Origin: an uncultured Alistipes sp.
GTDB taxonomy: Bacteria; Bacteroidota; Bacteroidia; Bacteroidales; Rikenellaceae
NCBI GenBank assembly: GCA_944326855.1
Contig: CALVFO010000054.1
Coordinates: 1-64,000 of the forward strand
Length of the DNA: 64,000 nt
Direction: 5' to 3'
Shown: one piece after another, positions 34,760 through 43,473 of the stretch
How positions within the stretch are numbered: position 1 is the stretch's first letter
How the letters are laid out: every line of letters starts with the position of its first letter
Position numbers and translations under genes: made by a program
The notes under the pieces: model-generated
Database searches by the model: none
Seen by the model: only the letters and a program-made list of their open reading frames with translations
What the model was told of the DNA's origin: nothing

Positions 34760-37009
34760 TCAGGCCACCACATTCAGGGCCGAACCGGCTTTGAACCATC
34801 CGATCTGTTGGTCGTTGTAGGTATGAGCCACCGGGAATGACTCTTCGCTGCCATCGCTGTGTCGTACGGTCACCGTCAGGTTTTTGCCCGGGGTAAAGTT
34901 CGTCAGGCCCGATACCGAAATCCGGTCGTCTTCCCGAATGCGGTCGTAATCGGCCGGATCGATGAACGTCAGGGCCAGCATGCCCTGTTTCTTGAGGTTG
35001 GTTTCATGGATGCGGGCGAACGATTTGGCCAATACCACCTTCACGTTCAGAAAACGGGGCTCCAACGCCGCATGTTCGCGCGAAGAACCTTCCCCGTAAT
35101 TGTCTTCGGCTACCACGATCGACGGAATACCTTGGGCTTTATACTGTTTGGCTACGGTGGATACTCCTTCGTAGGATCCGTTCAGGGTATTGAGCACACG
35201 GTTGGTCTGATCGTTGAAGGCATTGACGGCACCCATGAGCAGGTTGTCGGAAATGTTTTCCAGATGTCCTCGGAAACGTAACCACGGTCCTGCCATTGAA
35301 ATGTGGTCCGTGGTGCATTTCCCTTTGGTCTTGATCAGCAACCGCATGTCGTTGAAATCCTGACCGTCCCAGGGCGCAAAGGGCTGCAAGCGTTGTAAAC
35401 GTTGGGAGTCGGGAGCGATCGTTACCTCTTGTTTCGAAGAGGCTTCGGGCGCGATGTATCCGTTGTCTTCCACGGCGAAACCGGCCGAAGGCAATTCATC
35501 GCCCTGCGGTTCGTCCAGCATCACCCGTTCTCCGGCTTCGTTGAGCAGGGTGTCTTTCAACGGATTAAAGGTCAGATCTCCGGCAATCGTCAGGGCCGTT
35601 ACCAACTCGGGAGAGGCCACGAAAATATTCGTGTTGGGATTGCCGTCGGCCCGTTTGGCAAAGTTGCGGTTGAACGAGGTTACAATCGAGTTGGGGCGGG
35701 CTTTGTCGCTTTCGCCCCGATCCCACTGCCCGATGCACGGACCGCAGGCATTGGCCATGATGACGCCGCCCAAACCCAGCAGATCGTCCAGCAGTCCATC
35801 CCGCTGGGCGGTGTAGCGTACCTGTTCCGAACCGGGATTGATCAGAAAACGGGCATTCACTTTCAGGTTCTTGGCTTTTGCCTGTCGGGCTACCGAAGCG
35901 GCCCGTCCCAAATCCTGATACGAAGAGTTGGTGCAGGAACCGATCAGACCGACTTCCATCTTCGAAGGAATACCGTTCGTCCGAACGAATTCGGCAAATT
36001 CGGAAATCGGATGGGCGGCATCCGGCGAGAAAGGCCCGTTGATATAGGGCTCGAGGGTGCTCAGGTCGATGTCGATGACCCGATCGTAATAGTTTTCCGG
36101 ATTGGCCTGTACCTCGGGATCGGCCTGCAGATCGCTCCGCAAACCGGCTGCCAGATCGGCGACTTCGGCACGACCTGTCGCCCGCAGGTAACGTTCCATC
36201 GCTTCGTCGTAGGCAAACAGCGAGGTGGTGGCTCCGATTTCGGCTCCCATGTTGCAGATCGTTGCCTTGCCGGTGGCTGACAGCGAGGCGGCTCCTTCGC
36301 CGAAATATTCCACAATGGCGTTCGTGCCTCCCTTGACGGTCAGCAGACCGGCCAGCTTCAGAATGACATCTTTGGGAGAGGCCCAACCGTTGAGGCGTCC
36401 GCTCAGACGCACCCCGAAGATGCGGGGCATCTTCAGTTCCCAGGGCATGCCGGCCATCACATCCACGGCATCGGCACCGCCGACCCCGATGGCGACCATG
36501 CCGAGCCCTCCGGCATTGGGCGTATGCGAGTCGGTTCCGATCATCATGCCTCCCGGGAAGGCGTAATTTTCCAGCACGACCTGATGGATGATTCCGGCTC
36601 CCGGTCTCCAGAAGCCCAGCCCGTAACGGTTCGAAACGCTGCGCAGAAAATCATAGACTTCCCGATTGGTTACCTCGGCGGTGGGAAGATCTTCCCCGGC
36701 TCCCGATTTGGCCTGGATCAGGTGATCGCAATGTACGGATGAAGGGACGGCGGCCCGATCGCGGCCGGCGTTCATAAACTGCAGCAAAGCCATCTGAGCC
36801 GTCGCATCCTGCATGGCAACCCGGTCGGGACGGAAGTTGACGTAATCTTCGCCCCGTGTATACCGGCGAAGCGTGGCGGGGTCATACAGGTGGGCGTATA
36901 ATATTTTTTCGGCTAACGTCAACGGCTTGCCGGTCGTCTGACGTGCCCGATCGACTCGCTGCGCGAAGGTCGCATACACGTTTCGAATCATTTCAATGTC
37001 GAAGAGCAT
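34760..37009 (-). CDS. aconitate hydratase, mitochondrial-type
   Basis: 749 residues. Cytosolic enzyme of the citrate branch, converting citrate to isocitrate with a 4Fe-4S cluster. Cluster and active-site cysteines lie in [15 protein letters not shown] and [13 protein letters not shown]. The swivel domain carries [19 protein letters not shown]-like text ([19 protein letters not shown]). The N-terminus has [10 protein letters not shown] and [14 protein letters not shown]. The length of about 750 matches the mitochondrial Aco2 class, not the 890-residue AcnA of E. coli. Single-gene unit with its own promoter and terminator. Neither citrate synthase nor isocitrate dehydrogenase is adjacent. Confidence 0.95.
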   Translation of the reverse strand: MLFDIEMIRNVYATFAQRVDRARQTTGKPLTLAEKILYAHLYDPATLRRYTRGEDYVNFRPDRVAMQDATAQMALLQFMNAGRDRAAVPSSVHCDHLIQAKSGAGEDLPTAEVTNREVYDFLRSVSNRYGLGFWRPGAGIIHQVVLENYAFPGGMMIGTDSHTPNAGGLGMVAIGVGGADAVDVMAGMPWELKMPRIFGVRLSGRLNGWASPKDVILKLAGLLTVKGGTNAIVEYFGEGAASLSATGKATICNMGAEIGATTSLFAYDEAMERYLRATGRAEVADLAAGLRSDLQADPEVQANPENYYDRVIDIDLSTLEPYINGPFSPDAAHPISEFAEFVRTNGIPSKMEVGLIGSCTNSSYQDLGRAASVARQAKAKNLKVNARFLINPGSEQVRYTAQRDGLLDDLLGLGGVIMANACGPCIGQWDRGESDKARPNSIVTSFNRNFAKRADGNPNTNIFVASPELVTALTIAGDLTFNPLKDTLLNEAGERVMLDEPQGDELPSAGFAVEDNGYIAPEASSKQEVTIAPDSQRLQRLQPFAPWDGQDFNDMRLLIKTKGKCTTDHISMAGPWLRFRGHLENISDNLLMGAVNAFNDQTNRVLNTLNGSYEGVSTVAKQYKAQGIPSIVVAEDNYGEGSSREHAALEPRFLNVKVVLAKSFARIHETNLKKQGMLALTFIDPADYDRIREDDRISVSGLTNFTPGKNLTVTVRHSDGSEESFPVAHTYNDQQIGWFKAGSALNVVA

Positions 37010-37111
37010 CTCGTAAGGTTTTTAAGATCAATGGACAAAGTGCGGGACGGAAAGTCCGTGCGGTAGGATGAACCGTTCTCTTTTCGATTCCGGCAACCAT
37101 CCGTTATCGTA

Positions 37112-37119
37112 CAAAAATA
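37112..37119 (-). promoter_or_regulatory. promoter -7 element for aconitase
   Basis: TATTTTTG on the minus strand in a short A-rich patch, about 100 bases upstream of the aconitase ATG. Confidence 0.5.
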
Positions 37120-37381
37120 CAAAAAAACGACGAGCGACCTTATCTCTGTCCCGGAAAGTAAACCGAGATTTTCTCCGGAGGGTCTTTCGCCCGGCGGAAA
37201 GTGGCGATGCGGGGACTCGATTCTGTACGACGCTTCTTGTATGGGACGGGCCTTATGGAGGTGGAAGGAGAGAAGGGTCTTTGGGTCCGGTCTCGGCTCG
37301 CCGAACGGAGCTCGAGGTGATACCCGGGAGGGACTGAACGGGGACGATCGAACATGCAGCGACAGGATCGGCGGGATCGGT

Positions 37382-37421
37382 GAATGAGAAAATCAGCGAA
37401 TGAGAAAGTCGGTGAATGAGG
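37382..37421. repeat. 16-bp tandem repeat, about 2.5 copies
   Basis: GAATGAGAAAATCAGC (37382), GAATGAGAAAGTCGGT (37398), then GAATGAGG (37414). Short imperfect repeat in non-coding DNA. Confidence 0.75.
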
Positions 37422-37570
37422 GAACGTCGGGTTCGGGGACGCTGGCATCGGATTGTCGACGGGTCCGCTGCTCCGTACGGTGGATTGTCGTTTTGAGGGG
37501 ATCCGAAGCCGGAGGCTTCTTTTTTATGAAACCTGAATTTTTCGAAAACCTGCTTCGACCCTGCGGATTC

Positions 37571-37604
37571 TTTGTTTTTCTATGGAGAAATAATCGTACA
37601 TTTG
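37571..37604 (+). promoter_or_regulatory. promoter in front of the ftsL-ftsI unit
   Basis: TTTG at 37571-37574, 22-base spacer, TACATTTG at 37597-37604; the ftsL start is 59 bases on. Confidence 0.65.
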
Positions 37605-37663
37605 CTCTCGAAGGAGAGGATGTGCCGGAATCGTATCCTCGAAAGTTAAATGGAAGTTGAAAC

Positions 37664-38236
37664 GTGTTTGAAAATCAGGATAAAAACGAGATGATGAACG
37701 ATTTCCCCGACTCGGGGAATACGCGTTCCCGTCGTTTGGCGGCCCCCCCCGACGATCCGCAGGAAGAAACTTCGGGCAAAGATCCTTCGGAGCGTTCTTC
37801 TTCGTCTGCCGGGAAAAACGGAACGGCGGCGAGGCGGCGTTCTCAGGGAGAACCGGCTCCCGGCGAGGACTCCTCGTCCGGGGCGGATCATACCGCCTCG
37901 AAACCTCGACGTCGGCCTTTCCGCCTGGAAGAATATGCGGCTCAGGTGCTCTCCGGCAATATCCTGACCCGGGCCGAAGTGCGCCGCCAGTATCCTTATA
38001 TTTTTTTCATGGCGTTGCTGATGCTGCTCTATATCGCCAATGGATATCATATTCAGAAACTCCATCGCCGGCATGACAAACTGACGGCCCAGATCAAGGA
38101 ATTGCGTTCTCGGTCATTGACCCTTTCTTCGATTCGGATGACGGCTACACGCCAGAGCGAGATCATCAAAGAACTCCAGGCTCGGGGCATTCCGTTGCAT
38201 GAATCCCTCGTCCCCCCTCAAGTAATCGACAAATAA
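37664..38236 (+). CDS. ftsL: FtsL-like cell division protein with long cytoplasmic tail
   Basis: 190 residues from GTG 37664; an ATG nine codons later is possible. Residues 1-108 are polar and Ser/Arg/Pro-rich, probably disordered. Residues 111-128 are the single membrane helix (YPYIFFMALLMLLYIANG). The rest is a short coiled-coil (HDKLTAQIKELRSRSLTLSS) ending LHESLVPPQVIDK, the pattern of the Bacteroidetes FtsL-like family. Its place four bases before ftsI supports a role in the divisome FtsQLB-FtsWI complex. The long N-terminal tail is the odd part. Confidence 0.85.
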   Translation: MFENQDKNEMMNDFPDSGNTRSRRLAAPPDDPQEETSGKDPSERSSSSAGKNGTAARRRSQGEPAPGEDSSSGADHTASKPRRRPFRLEEYAAQVLSGNILTRAEVRRQYPYIFFMALLMLLYIANGYHIQKLHRRHDKLTAQIKELRSRSLTLSSIRMTATRQSEIIKELQARGIPLHESLVPPQVIDK

Positions 38237-38239
38237 TCC

Positions 38240-40426
38240 ATGGCCGAAAAGAAAACCGACATCAAAAAGGCGATTCTGGTACGGGTGCGGGTGCTCTACG
38301 TGCTGTTTTTCTCCATCGGGGTCGCCATTGCGGGCAAGATTCTGTATATCCAGTACGGGCCTTCGGGGGAGGAGTTGCGCAGCCGGGGAACGAAAATTTC
38401 CTATGAGCGGGTGACGATCGAAGCCGACCGGGGGGATATTCTTTCCTGGGACGGGCGTATTTTAGCCACGTCGGTACCCACTTATGAGGTGCGCATGGAT
38501 TTCGCGGCGCAAGGTTTGGCCGACTCGACGTTCCTGAACAACGTCGATTCGCTGGCCTATTGTCTGAGTACGTTTTTCGGGGATCGCAGTGCGACGGCCT
38601 ATCGCGAGAAACTGATGAATGCCCACCGCAACAAAAAGAAAAATCGTTTTGTGCTGCTTTCACCCCGTCGCGTAAATCATTTGGAAATCAAAGAAATTGC
38701 CAAATTTCCCATTTTCCGTTTGGGTCAAAATCGGGGAGGCTTTATTCCCGTACAGATCAATCGGCGGCTGTTGCCGCACGGGTCGTTGGCTTCGCGGACG
38801 ATCGGGATGGTCAACGAATCGGGCACCAAATTGGGAATCGAAGGAGCTTATGATTCCATTCTGAGGGGCGTGAACGGAAACGTGATGATGCAGCGCATTT
38901 CGGGCAGTTTCCGGATCCCGGTACCCGACGAGCTGAGTGTCGATCCGGTGGATGGTATCGATGTGGTGACCACCCTGGATGTGGATGTGCAGGATGTGGC
39001 CGAAACCGCCCTGCGCAAGCAGTTGATCGCCGGGGATGCCGACTGGGGTACGGCCGTGCTGATGGAGGTATCCACGGGAGAAATTCGTGCGATTGCCAAC
39101 CTGACCCGCCGCGGAGAAGGGAAATACGTGGAGGATTTCAATTATGCCATCGGGAAGAATTTCGAACCCGGTTCCACGTTTAAACTCGCTTCGTTGATGA
39201 CCTTGTTGGACGAAGGAGGGGCCAGCCTGGACGAGATGTTCGATACCCGACCCGGGACCGTGATGGTGGGACGGGCCAAGGTGGTCGATACCCACAATTA
39301 CGGGGAGCTGACCCTGAAGGGTGTCTTCGAAAAGTCTTCCAATGTGGGGTTTGCGTTGGCGGTCAATAAATATTTCAGGGATGAACCCGAACGTTTTGTG
39401 AATCATCTGCGTAAAATGGGCCTCGACAAACCGATGGATCTTCAGATTGCAGGTGAGGCTCCGGCCGTGATTCGGGGACCCGAGGACCGTTGGTGGGACG
39501 GAACCACGCTGACCATGATGGCTTACGGTTATGCCCTGCGTCTTTCTCCGCTCAAAACCCTGAGCTTTTACAATGCGGTGGCCAACAACGGGAAAATGGT
39601 GCGCCCGAAATTCGTACGTGAGTTGCGACAGTACGGACAGACTCTGCGAAGCTATCCGACGGAAGTGATGGTTTCCTCGATCGGATCGGATGAGGTGATT
39701 CGTCAGGTTCAGGAGGCCATGCGCGGGGTGGTGGACGAAGGTACGGCCCGTTATATCTTGAAAAACCCCTATTACAAAGTGGCGGCGAAAACCGGAACCG
39801 CCCAGATTTCATTGGCCGAAATCTACAAGGGCGGACGGGGATATAAGGATCGTTTCGGCGGACGCCATTATCTGGCTACCTTGGTGGGGTATTTCCCGGC
39901 TGACCATCCTCGGTACAGTTGCATCGTGGCGATCAAGACCTACCATGGACCGGGACGTCGGGGTACGTATTACGGGGCTTCGTTGTCGGGGCCTGTTTTC
40001 AGGGCCATCGCCGACCGGGTGTATGCCCAAAGCACTTCGTGGCAGAGTCCGCTGTCCGAACGACACGATAAAACGGAACAGCAGCCTCCGCTCAAGCCGG
40101 GGCGGGTGGATGAAATGAAACGAGTGGCGAATCGGTTTCATATTTCCGGAATCGATGCTCCCCGGGGGGCGATGTGGATGAACCTGGAATCCCGGGATAG
40201 CCTGCCGCCCGAGGCTGTCTCCATCACCCCGCACGAAGGAACGGTGCCCGATGTGGTGGGTATGGGCCTCAAGGATGCGATCTATTTGTTGGAAAAGTCC
40301 GGACTGGTGGTGTCGTTCAGTGGGGTAGGCGTCGTACAGACTCAGTCTTTCAAACCGGGAACCCGGGTGAATCGCGGCAGTGTGATCTCGTTGCGTTTGG
40401 GGGGGCCGCCTGGTTCGAATGAATAG
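38240..40426 (+). CDS. ftsI: division transpeptidase (PBP, FtsI-like) with C-terminal PASTA domain
   Basis: 728 residues. N-terminal membrane helix at 15-36, then the dimerisation domain (about 50-235) and transpeptidase domain (about 255-590). The active site has STFK (312-315), SSN (366-368) and KTG (517-519). A PASTA domain from about 660 (VPDVVGMGLKDAIYLLEKSG) ends the protein. It crosslinks peptidoglycan at the septum in the periplasm. Three bases separate it from ftsL. The complete catalytic set shows an active enzyme. Confidence 0.96.
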   Translation: MAEKKTDIKKAILVRVRVLYVLFFSIGVAIAGKILYIQYGPSGEELRSRGTKISYERVTIEADRGDILSWDGRILATSVPTYEVRMDFAAQGLADSTFLNNVDSLAYCLSTFFGDRSATAYREKLMNAHRNKKKNRFVLLSPRRVNHLEIKEIAKFPIFRLGQNRGGFIPVQINRRLLPHGSLASRTIGMVNESGTKLGIEGAYDSILRGVNGNVMMQRISGSFRIPVPDELSVDPVDGIDVVTTLDVDVQDVAETALRKQLIAGDADWGTAVLMEVSTGEIRAIANLTRRGEGKYVEDFNYAIGKNFEPGSTFKLASLMTLLDEGGASLDEMFDTRPGTVMVGRAKVVDTHNYGELTLKGVFEKSSNVGFALAVNKYFRDEPERFVNHLRKMGLDKPMDLQIAGEAPAVIRGPEDRWWDGTTLTMMAYGYALRLSPLKTLSFYNAVANNGKMVRPKFVRELRQYGQTLRSYPTEVMVSSIGSDEVIRQVQEAMRGVVDEGTARYILKNPYYKVAAKTGTAQISLAEIYKGGRGYKDRFGGRHYLATLVGYFPADHPRYSCIVAIKTYHGPGRRGTYYGASLSGPVFRAIADRVYAQSTSWQSPLSERHDKTEQQPPLKPGRVDEMKRVANRFHISGIDAPRGAMWMNLESRDSLPPEAVSITPHEGTVPDVVGMGLKDAIYLLEKSGLVVSFSGVGVVQTQSFKPGTRVNRGSVISLRLGGPPGSNE

Positions 40427-40560
40427 CGGGTGCTGAGTGTGGCAGAAAGAGCGGGATCGGCAGAAAAAACGGGTGCCGGAGGCAGGGGACGGAATCTCCG
40501 GAATCCTCGGGAAGTGAGGAGTTTTTGTCTTCTTCGAAGATAATTTTCGAAATAAGGTAT

Positions 40561-40568
40561 TATCTTTG
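40561..40568 (+). promoter_or_regulatory. promoter -7 element downstream of ftsI
   Basis: TATCTTTG, 45 bases before the next ATG (40613). A second transcription start inside the division cluster. Confidence 0.65.
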
Positions 40569-40612
40569 TTCCGGGACTTTGGAAAAAGTGTCGCACGAAC
40601 GAATAAAAGAAT

Positions 40613-41050
40613 ATGCAACGTCTGTTGAAATATGTCCTGTTATGGGGATCGCTGGCTCTGTTGGGGTTGGTGCAGACGGATTTTTGCATGACTCCGATCG
40701 GGGAAGAAATCCCCATGCACGTCGTCGACAGGGTCGGCCAGCCCCTTTCGGAGGACCTCTCGGTACAAACCGGCAGCCTTTCTCCGCAAAACGAAGATCT
40801 GGGCCGCCTCCTTATGCAGAGTCTCAGTGGCGATCGCCTCAATACCTATGCGCAATATACGGGCCGAATCTCCTCGCCCGTGGTACGTTTACATCCTTAT
40901 GGTAAAATGACGTTCGGGGTTTATGCCCGGATGTCGGAACCCGTGGCTTTGCAAAGAGATCGGGTTCAACGAAAATCGGAGGCCTGTATTCGGGCTGCGT
41001 TGGACGAATCGGGGTATTACGTTTTCGCCCTGCGCAAGATCATCATTTAG
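40613..41050 (+). CDS. small exported protein of unknown function
   Basis: 145 residues with an N-terminal signal (MQRLLKYVLLWGSLALLGLV). The mature part is about 120 residues, with no lipobox and no recognised motif. It ends with a short C-terminal segment (ALDESGYYVFALRKIII). It is inserted in the division cluster between ftsI and the two-helix membrane protein gene, with its own promoter. An envelope location is likely. No function can be assigned. Confidence 0.6.
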   Translation: MQRLLKYVLLWGSLALLGLVQTDFCMTPIGEEIPMHVVDRVGQPLSEDLSVQTGSLSPQNEDLGRLLMQSLSGDRLNTYAQYTGRISSPVVRLHPYGKMTFGVYARMSEPVALQRDRVQRKSEACIRAALDESGYYVFALRKIII

Positions 41051-41173
41051 TGTTCGGATCTTTCTCGAAATTCTCCCGGCTCATTTCTGAATCGGGAGAA
41101 AACCGGTGTTTTCTCTCGGGAAAAACATCCGGCCGATTATCCTTTTTTTAACACTAAATGATCATTCAATCTT

Positions 41174-41701
41174 ATGGAAACCTTCGAAAATATCAATGAT
41201 GTTCTTTATCAAGTCAATCCGGATATCATCCGTCGTAAAAAAAATCCGATTTTGCCGTTTCTCGTTTTAGTGTGCGGTGTCGGGTTGACCTTCTGGAGCC
41301 TGAATGCCGAGGCCTTGCAGGATCGGGCCAATCTTTCGGCATCCCTGATGTTTGCGGGGATTGTTCTTGTGTTGGTCGGAATCGTCTCGGTGGTTCGGGC
41401 CTTCGTCTCCACTTCGCCGTATTATCGTCCTACGGGCGAAAAACTCTATCGTAGCGAATGCTTTTTCGAACAGAAAGACAAACGGGCCTTGTGCACGGCC
41501 TTGGAAGCCGGACGTGTCGAAGAGGTGGCCGCTTTGCCGAAAAGCGAAATTTCCGGAGTCGTACTGACCATTTACGCGACTCGCAGCGGTTCCTGTACGT
41601 TGGTACAGGTGGCCGAATATGTTCCGCATCGCTTTGTGCCGATCACCTCGGTGATCTCTTTTACGCAGGAACAGGCCAAAATCGTGCTGGCACTGGCATA
41701 A
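41174..41701 (+). CDS. two-helix membrane protein of unknown function
   Basis: 175 residues. A 25-residue polar start is followed by two membrane helices (about 27-45 and 54-76), then a soluble domain of about 95 residues ending at AKIVLALA. No family recognised. The soluble domain probably faces the cytoplasm. It is the second of three genes between ftsI and murE and is followed by two terminators, so it ends a transcription unit. Confidence 0.65.
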   Translation: METFENINDVLYQVNPDIIRRKKNPILPFLVLVCGVGLTFWSLNAEALQDRANLSASLMFAGIVLVLVGIVSVVRAFVSTSPYYRPTGEKLYRSECFFEQKDKRALCTALEAGRVEEVAALPKSEISGVVLTIYATRSGSCTLVQVAEYVPHRFVPITSVISFTQEQAKIVLALA

Positions 41702-41850
41702 TCTGTCAAAGCTGAGCAACGATCGCCGGTGTTTCGTTTCGGGGAACACCGCCTTGTTCCCGATGGTGTATGGATGTGTGGCGAGAGAGGGAAACGAATC
41801 TTTCGTTGGGGACCGGTCTACCGTTGCTTGGCTTGTTTTTCGGATCGGAA

Positions 41851-41887
41851 CGGACTTTCGGTGACACATCCCGAAAGTCCGTTTTTT
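41851..41887 (+). terminator. terminator in the division cluster
   Basis: 11-bp perfect stem (CGGACTTTCGG at 41851-41861 with 41871-41881), then six T. Confidence 0.88.
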
Positions 41888-41932
41888 GAGAAAAGGACAG
41901 GATACAAACGATGGAAAGCTGTGGCTGACCTG

Positions 41933-41975
41933 AACAGGAGGAGGAACGCTCAACAGGTTCCTCCTCCTGTTTTTC
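41933..41975 (+). terminator. second terminator in the division cluster
   Basis: 15-bp perfect stem (AACAGGAGGAGGAAC at 41933-41947 with 41957-41971), then a T run. Confidence 0.85.
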
Positions 41976-42049
41976 GTTTTTGAGGTACGAAAACCGGTGC
42001 GATAAAACATAAAAAGGGGAAAAAGAAACATTTTTTCAGAAAGAAATTC

Positions 42050-42057
42050 TATCTTTG
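42050..42057 (+). promoter_or_regulatory. promoter -7 element for the PHP-protein gene
   Basis: TATCTTTG, 40 bases before the ATG at 42097. An AAGGAGGAG ribosome binding site at about 42086 decides the start. Confidence 0.7.
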
Positions 42058-42096
42058 TCCCGATCGGGACAGATAGCGTTCCGGCAAGGAGGAGCC

Positions 42097-43320
42097 ATGA
42101 AAGTGATCGGAAGGATATTGCGTTATTTGCTGTGCCTCATTCTGTTTGTGCTGTTGTTGGATGTGGGGAGTTATCTGGGGGTTCCCGTATATCGTTTTGC
42201 GGAGGGTAGCTCCTTTTCCGGAGACAGCATATATGACCCTTACCGAGAGGTGGATTCTTCCTGCTGGCGGAAAGCCAATTTTCATGCCCATCAGCGAGAA
42301 CGCAAATACGAATCCTATACTCCGGATCAGTTTTTTGCAGCCTATCGGGCTCAGGGATACGATATCATCGGCCTGTCCGATCACTGTTACCTGAATTATG
42401 CACAGTCGGATCGGGCCGGTTTCATCCCGACTTATGAATTCGGTTGGGGAATCAACAAGGCGCATTTTCTGATGATGGGGGCCTCTTTTGCCAGTTTGCA
42501 TGATTTCCCGTTTACGTTGACTCCTTCCCAGTTGCAGCATACGTTGCGTCGGCTGAATCCCCAGGCGCGGGTGGTGGTACTCAACCATCCCGGGCAGCTG
42601 AGGGGAATCGACCATAAGGTGTATGAGAGACTGAGAGGATACGATCTGCTGGAAATCAATCCCGATAACGGACGGGAAAATTCCATTCCTTGTTGGGATA
42701 GAGCGTTGTCCTCAGGAATTTATGCCAACCTGATCGGGGATGACGATGCGCATACGGTCTCTTTCCGGGGTAGTTTCTTCCAGCGTTGCTTTACGATGGT
42801 CAATACCCCGGAGGTGAACGAATATCATATTTTGTCGAGCCTGAAAAAGGGGAAGGCCTATGCGGTTCGTCTGACGCCCGAACTCAATCAGCGAGCCCGT
42901 CCGCACGAAGGTTTGCCTTCGATTCGGACCGTTGGCTTGCGTGATGGCGGGGAAGTGTATCTGGCTTTGAGCGAACCGGCTCGCGAGATTCGTTTCGTAG
43001 GGCAGGATGGTATAATTCGGAAAACTACGGAGAACGTTGCCGAAGCCTCCTATGATTTTACCCCGACGGATACCTATATCCGGGTCGAGGCCTTGTTCGA
43101 TTCCGGCGTTGAAATTTTTACCAATCCTTTCGTGCGAACAGCCGGTATGCAGCCGGTCAATGTATTTATTCCCGATGTCCATTGGCCGTTTACTATCTTG
43201 TTGAACCTGTTGTGGGTGTTCGTATTCTTCGTGCTGTGTTACTGTATAGCCGTCTTGTTGCGTCTGCTGCCCCGTCGTTGGCGTCCCGATTGGGCGCCTA
43301 CGGTGTTGTGGGGACGTTGA
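42097..43320 (+). CDS. membrane-anchored PHP-domain phosphoesterase-like protein
   Basis: 407 residues from ATG 42097, chosen for its AAGGAGGAG ribosome binding site. Membrane helix at about 8-24, and a second near the C-terminus (WPFTILLNLLWVFVFFVLCY). Between them lies a PHP metal-dependent domain: FHAHQRERKYES, DIIGLSDHCY, VLNHPGQLRGID, DLLEINPDNG and LIGDDAHT, which supply His and Asp metal ligands. The first motif is FHAHQ where classical PHP enzymes have HxH, which is conserved here. It is probably periplasmic, between two helices. Substrate unknown. Its position in the division cluster suggests, without proof, an envelope role. Confidence 0.75.
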   Translation: MKVIGRILRYLLCLILFVLLLDVGSYLGVPVYRFAEGSSFSGDSIYDPYREVDSSCWRKANFHAHQRERKYESYTPDQFFAAYRAQGYDIIGLSDHCYLNYAQSDRAGFIPTYEFGWGINKAHFLMMGASFASLHDFPFTLTPSQLQHTLRRLNPQARVVVLNHPGQLRGIDHKVYERLRGYDLLEINPDNGRENSIPCWDRALSSGIYANLIGDDDAHTVSFRGSFFQRCFTMVNTPEVNEYHILSSLKKGKAYAVRLTPELNQRARPHEGLPSIRTVGLRDGGEVYLALSEPAREIRFVGQDGIIRKTTENVAEASYDFTPTDTYIRVEALFDSGVEIFTNPFVRTAGMQPVNVFIPDVHWPFTILLNLLWVFVFFVLCYCIAVLLRLLPRRWRPDWAPTVLWGR

Positions 43321-43443
43321 TGAGAACGGGAATTTCTGAAGTTCGAAACAGAACGAGGTGCTCTGCTTCTTCTTGGGGCGTTTTCTGTGAATAAGATGTC
43401 AATTAAAAGATGTTTTTTGCCGGGATAGTTTCCCGACAATGGC

Positions 43444-43451
43444 TATCTTTG
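43444..43451 (+). promoter_or_regulatory. promoter -7 element for murE
   Basis: TATCTTTG, 22 bases before the chosen murE ATG (43474). Confidence 0.7.
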
Positions 43452-43473
43452 TACATTGAAATCATCTATATCC

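Larger units (their letters stand above)
37010..37663. other. divergent intergenic region, aconitase to ftsL
   Basis: About 650 bases. It contains the aconitase -7 element, a 16-bp tandem repeat (37382-37421) and the ftsL promoter at its right end. Frames of up to about 90 codons translate to poor, arginine-rich sequence. mraZ and rsmH, which usually precede ftsL, are absent here. Confidence 0.65.
41702..42096. other. intergenic stretch with two terminators and a promoter
   Basis: Nearly 400 bases holding hairpins at 41851-41887 and 41933-41975 and a promoter at 42050. It isolates the PHP-protein gene from the upstream unit. No gene recognised. Confidence 0.7.

Noticed and set aside
37068-37660. 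Two plus-strand frames (89 and 86 codons) upstream of ftsL, considered as mraZ/rsmH remnants.
   Set aside because: No MraZ or RsmH motif can be seen; one frame runs over the ftsL promoter.
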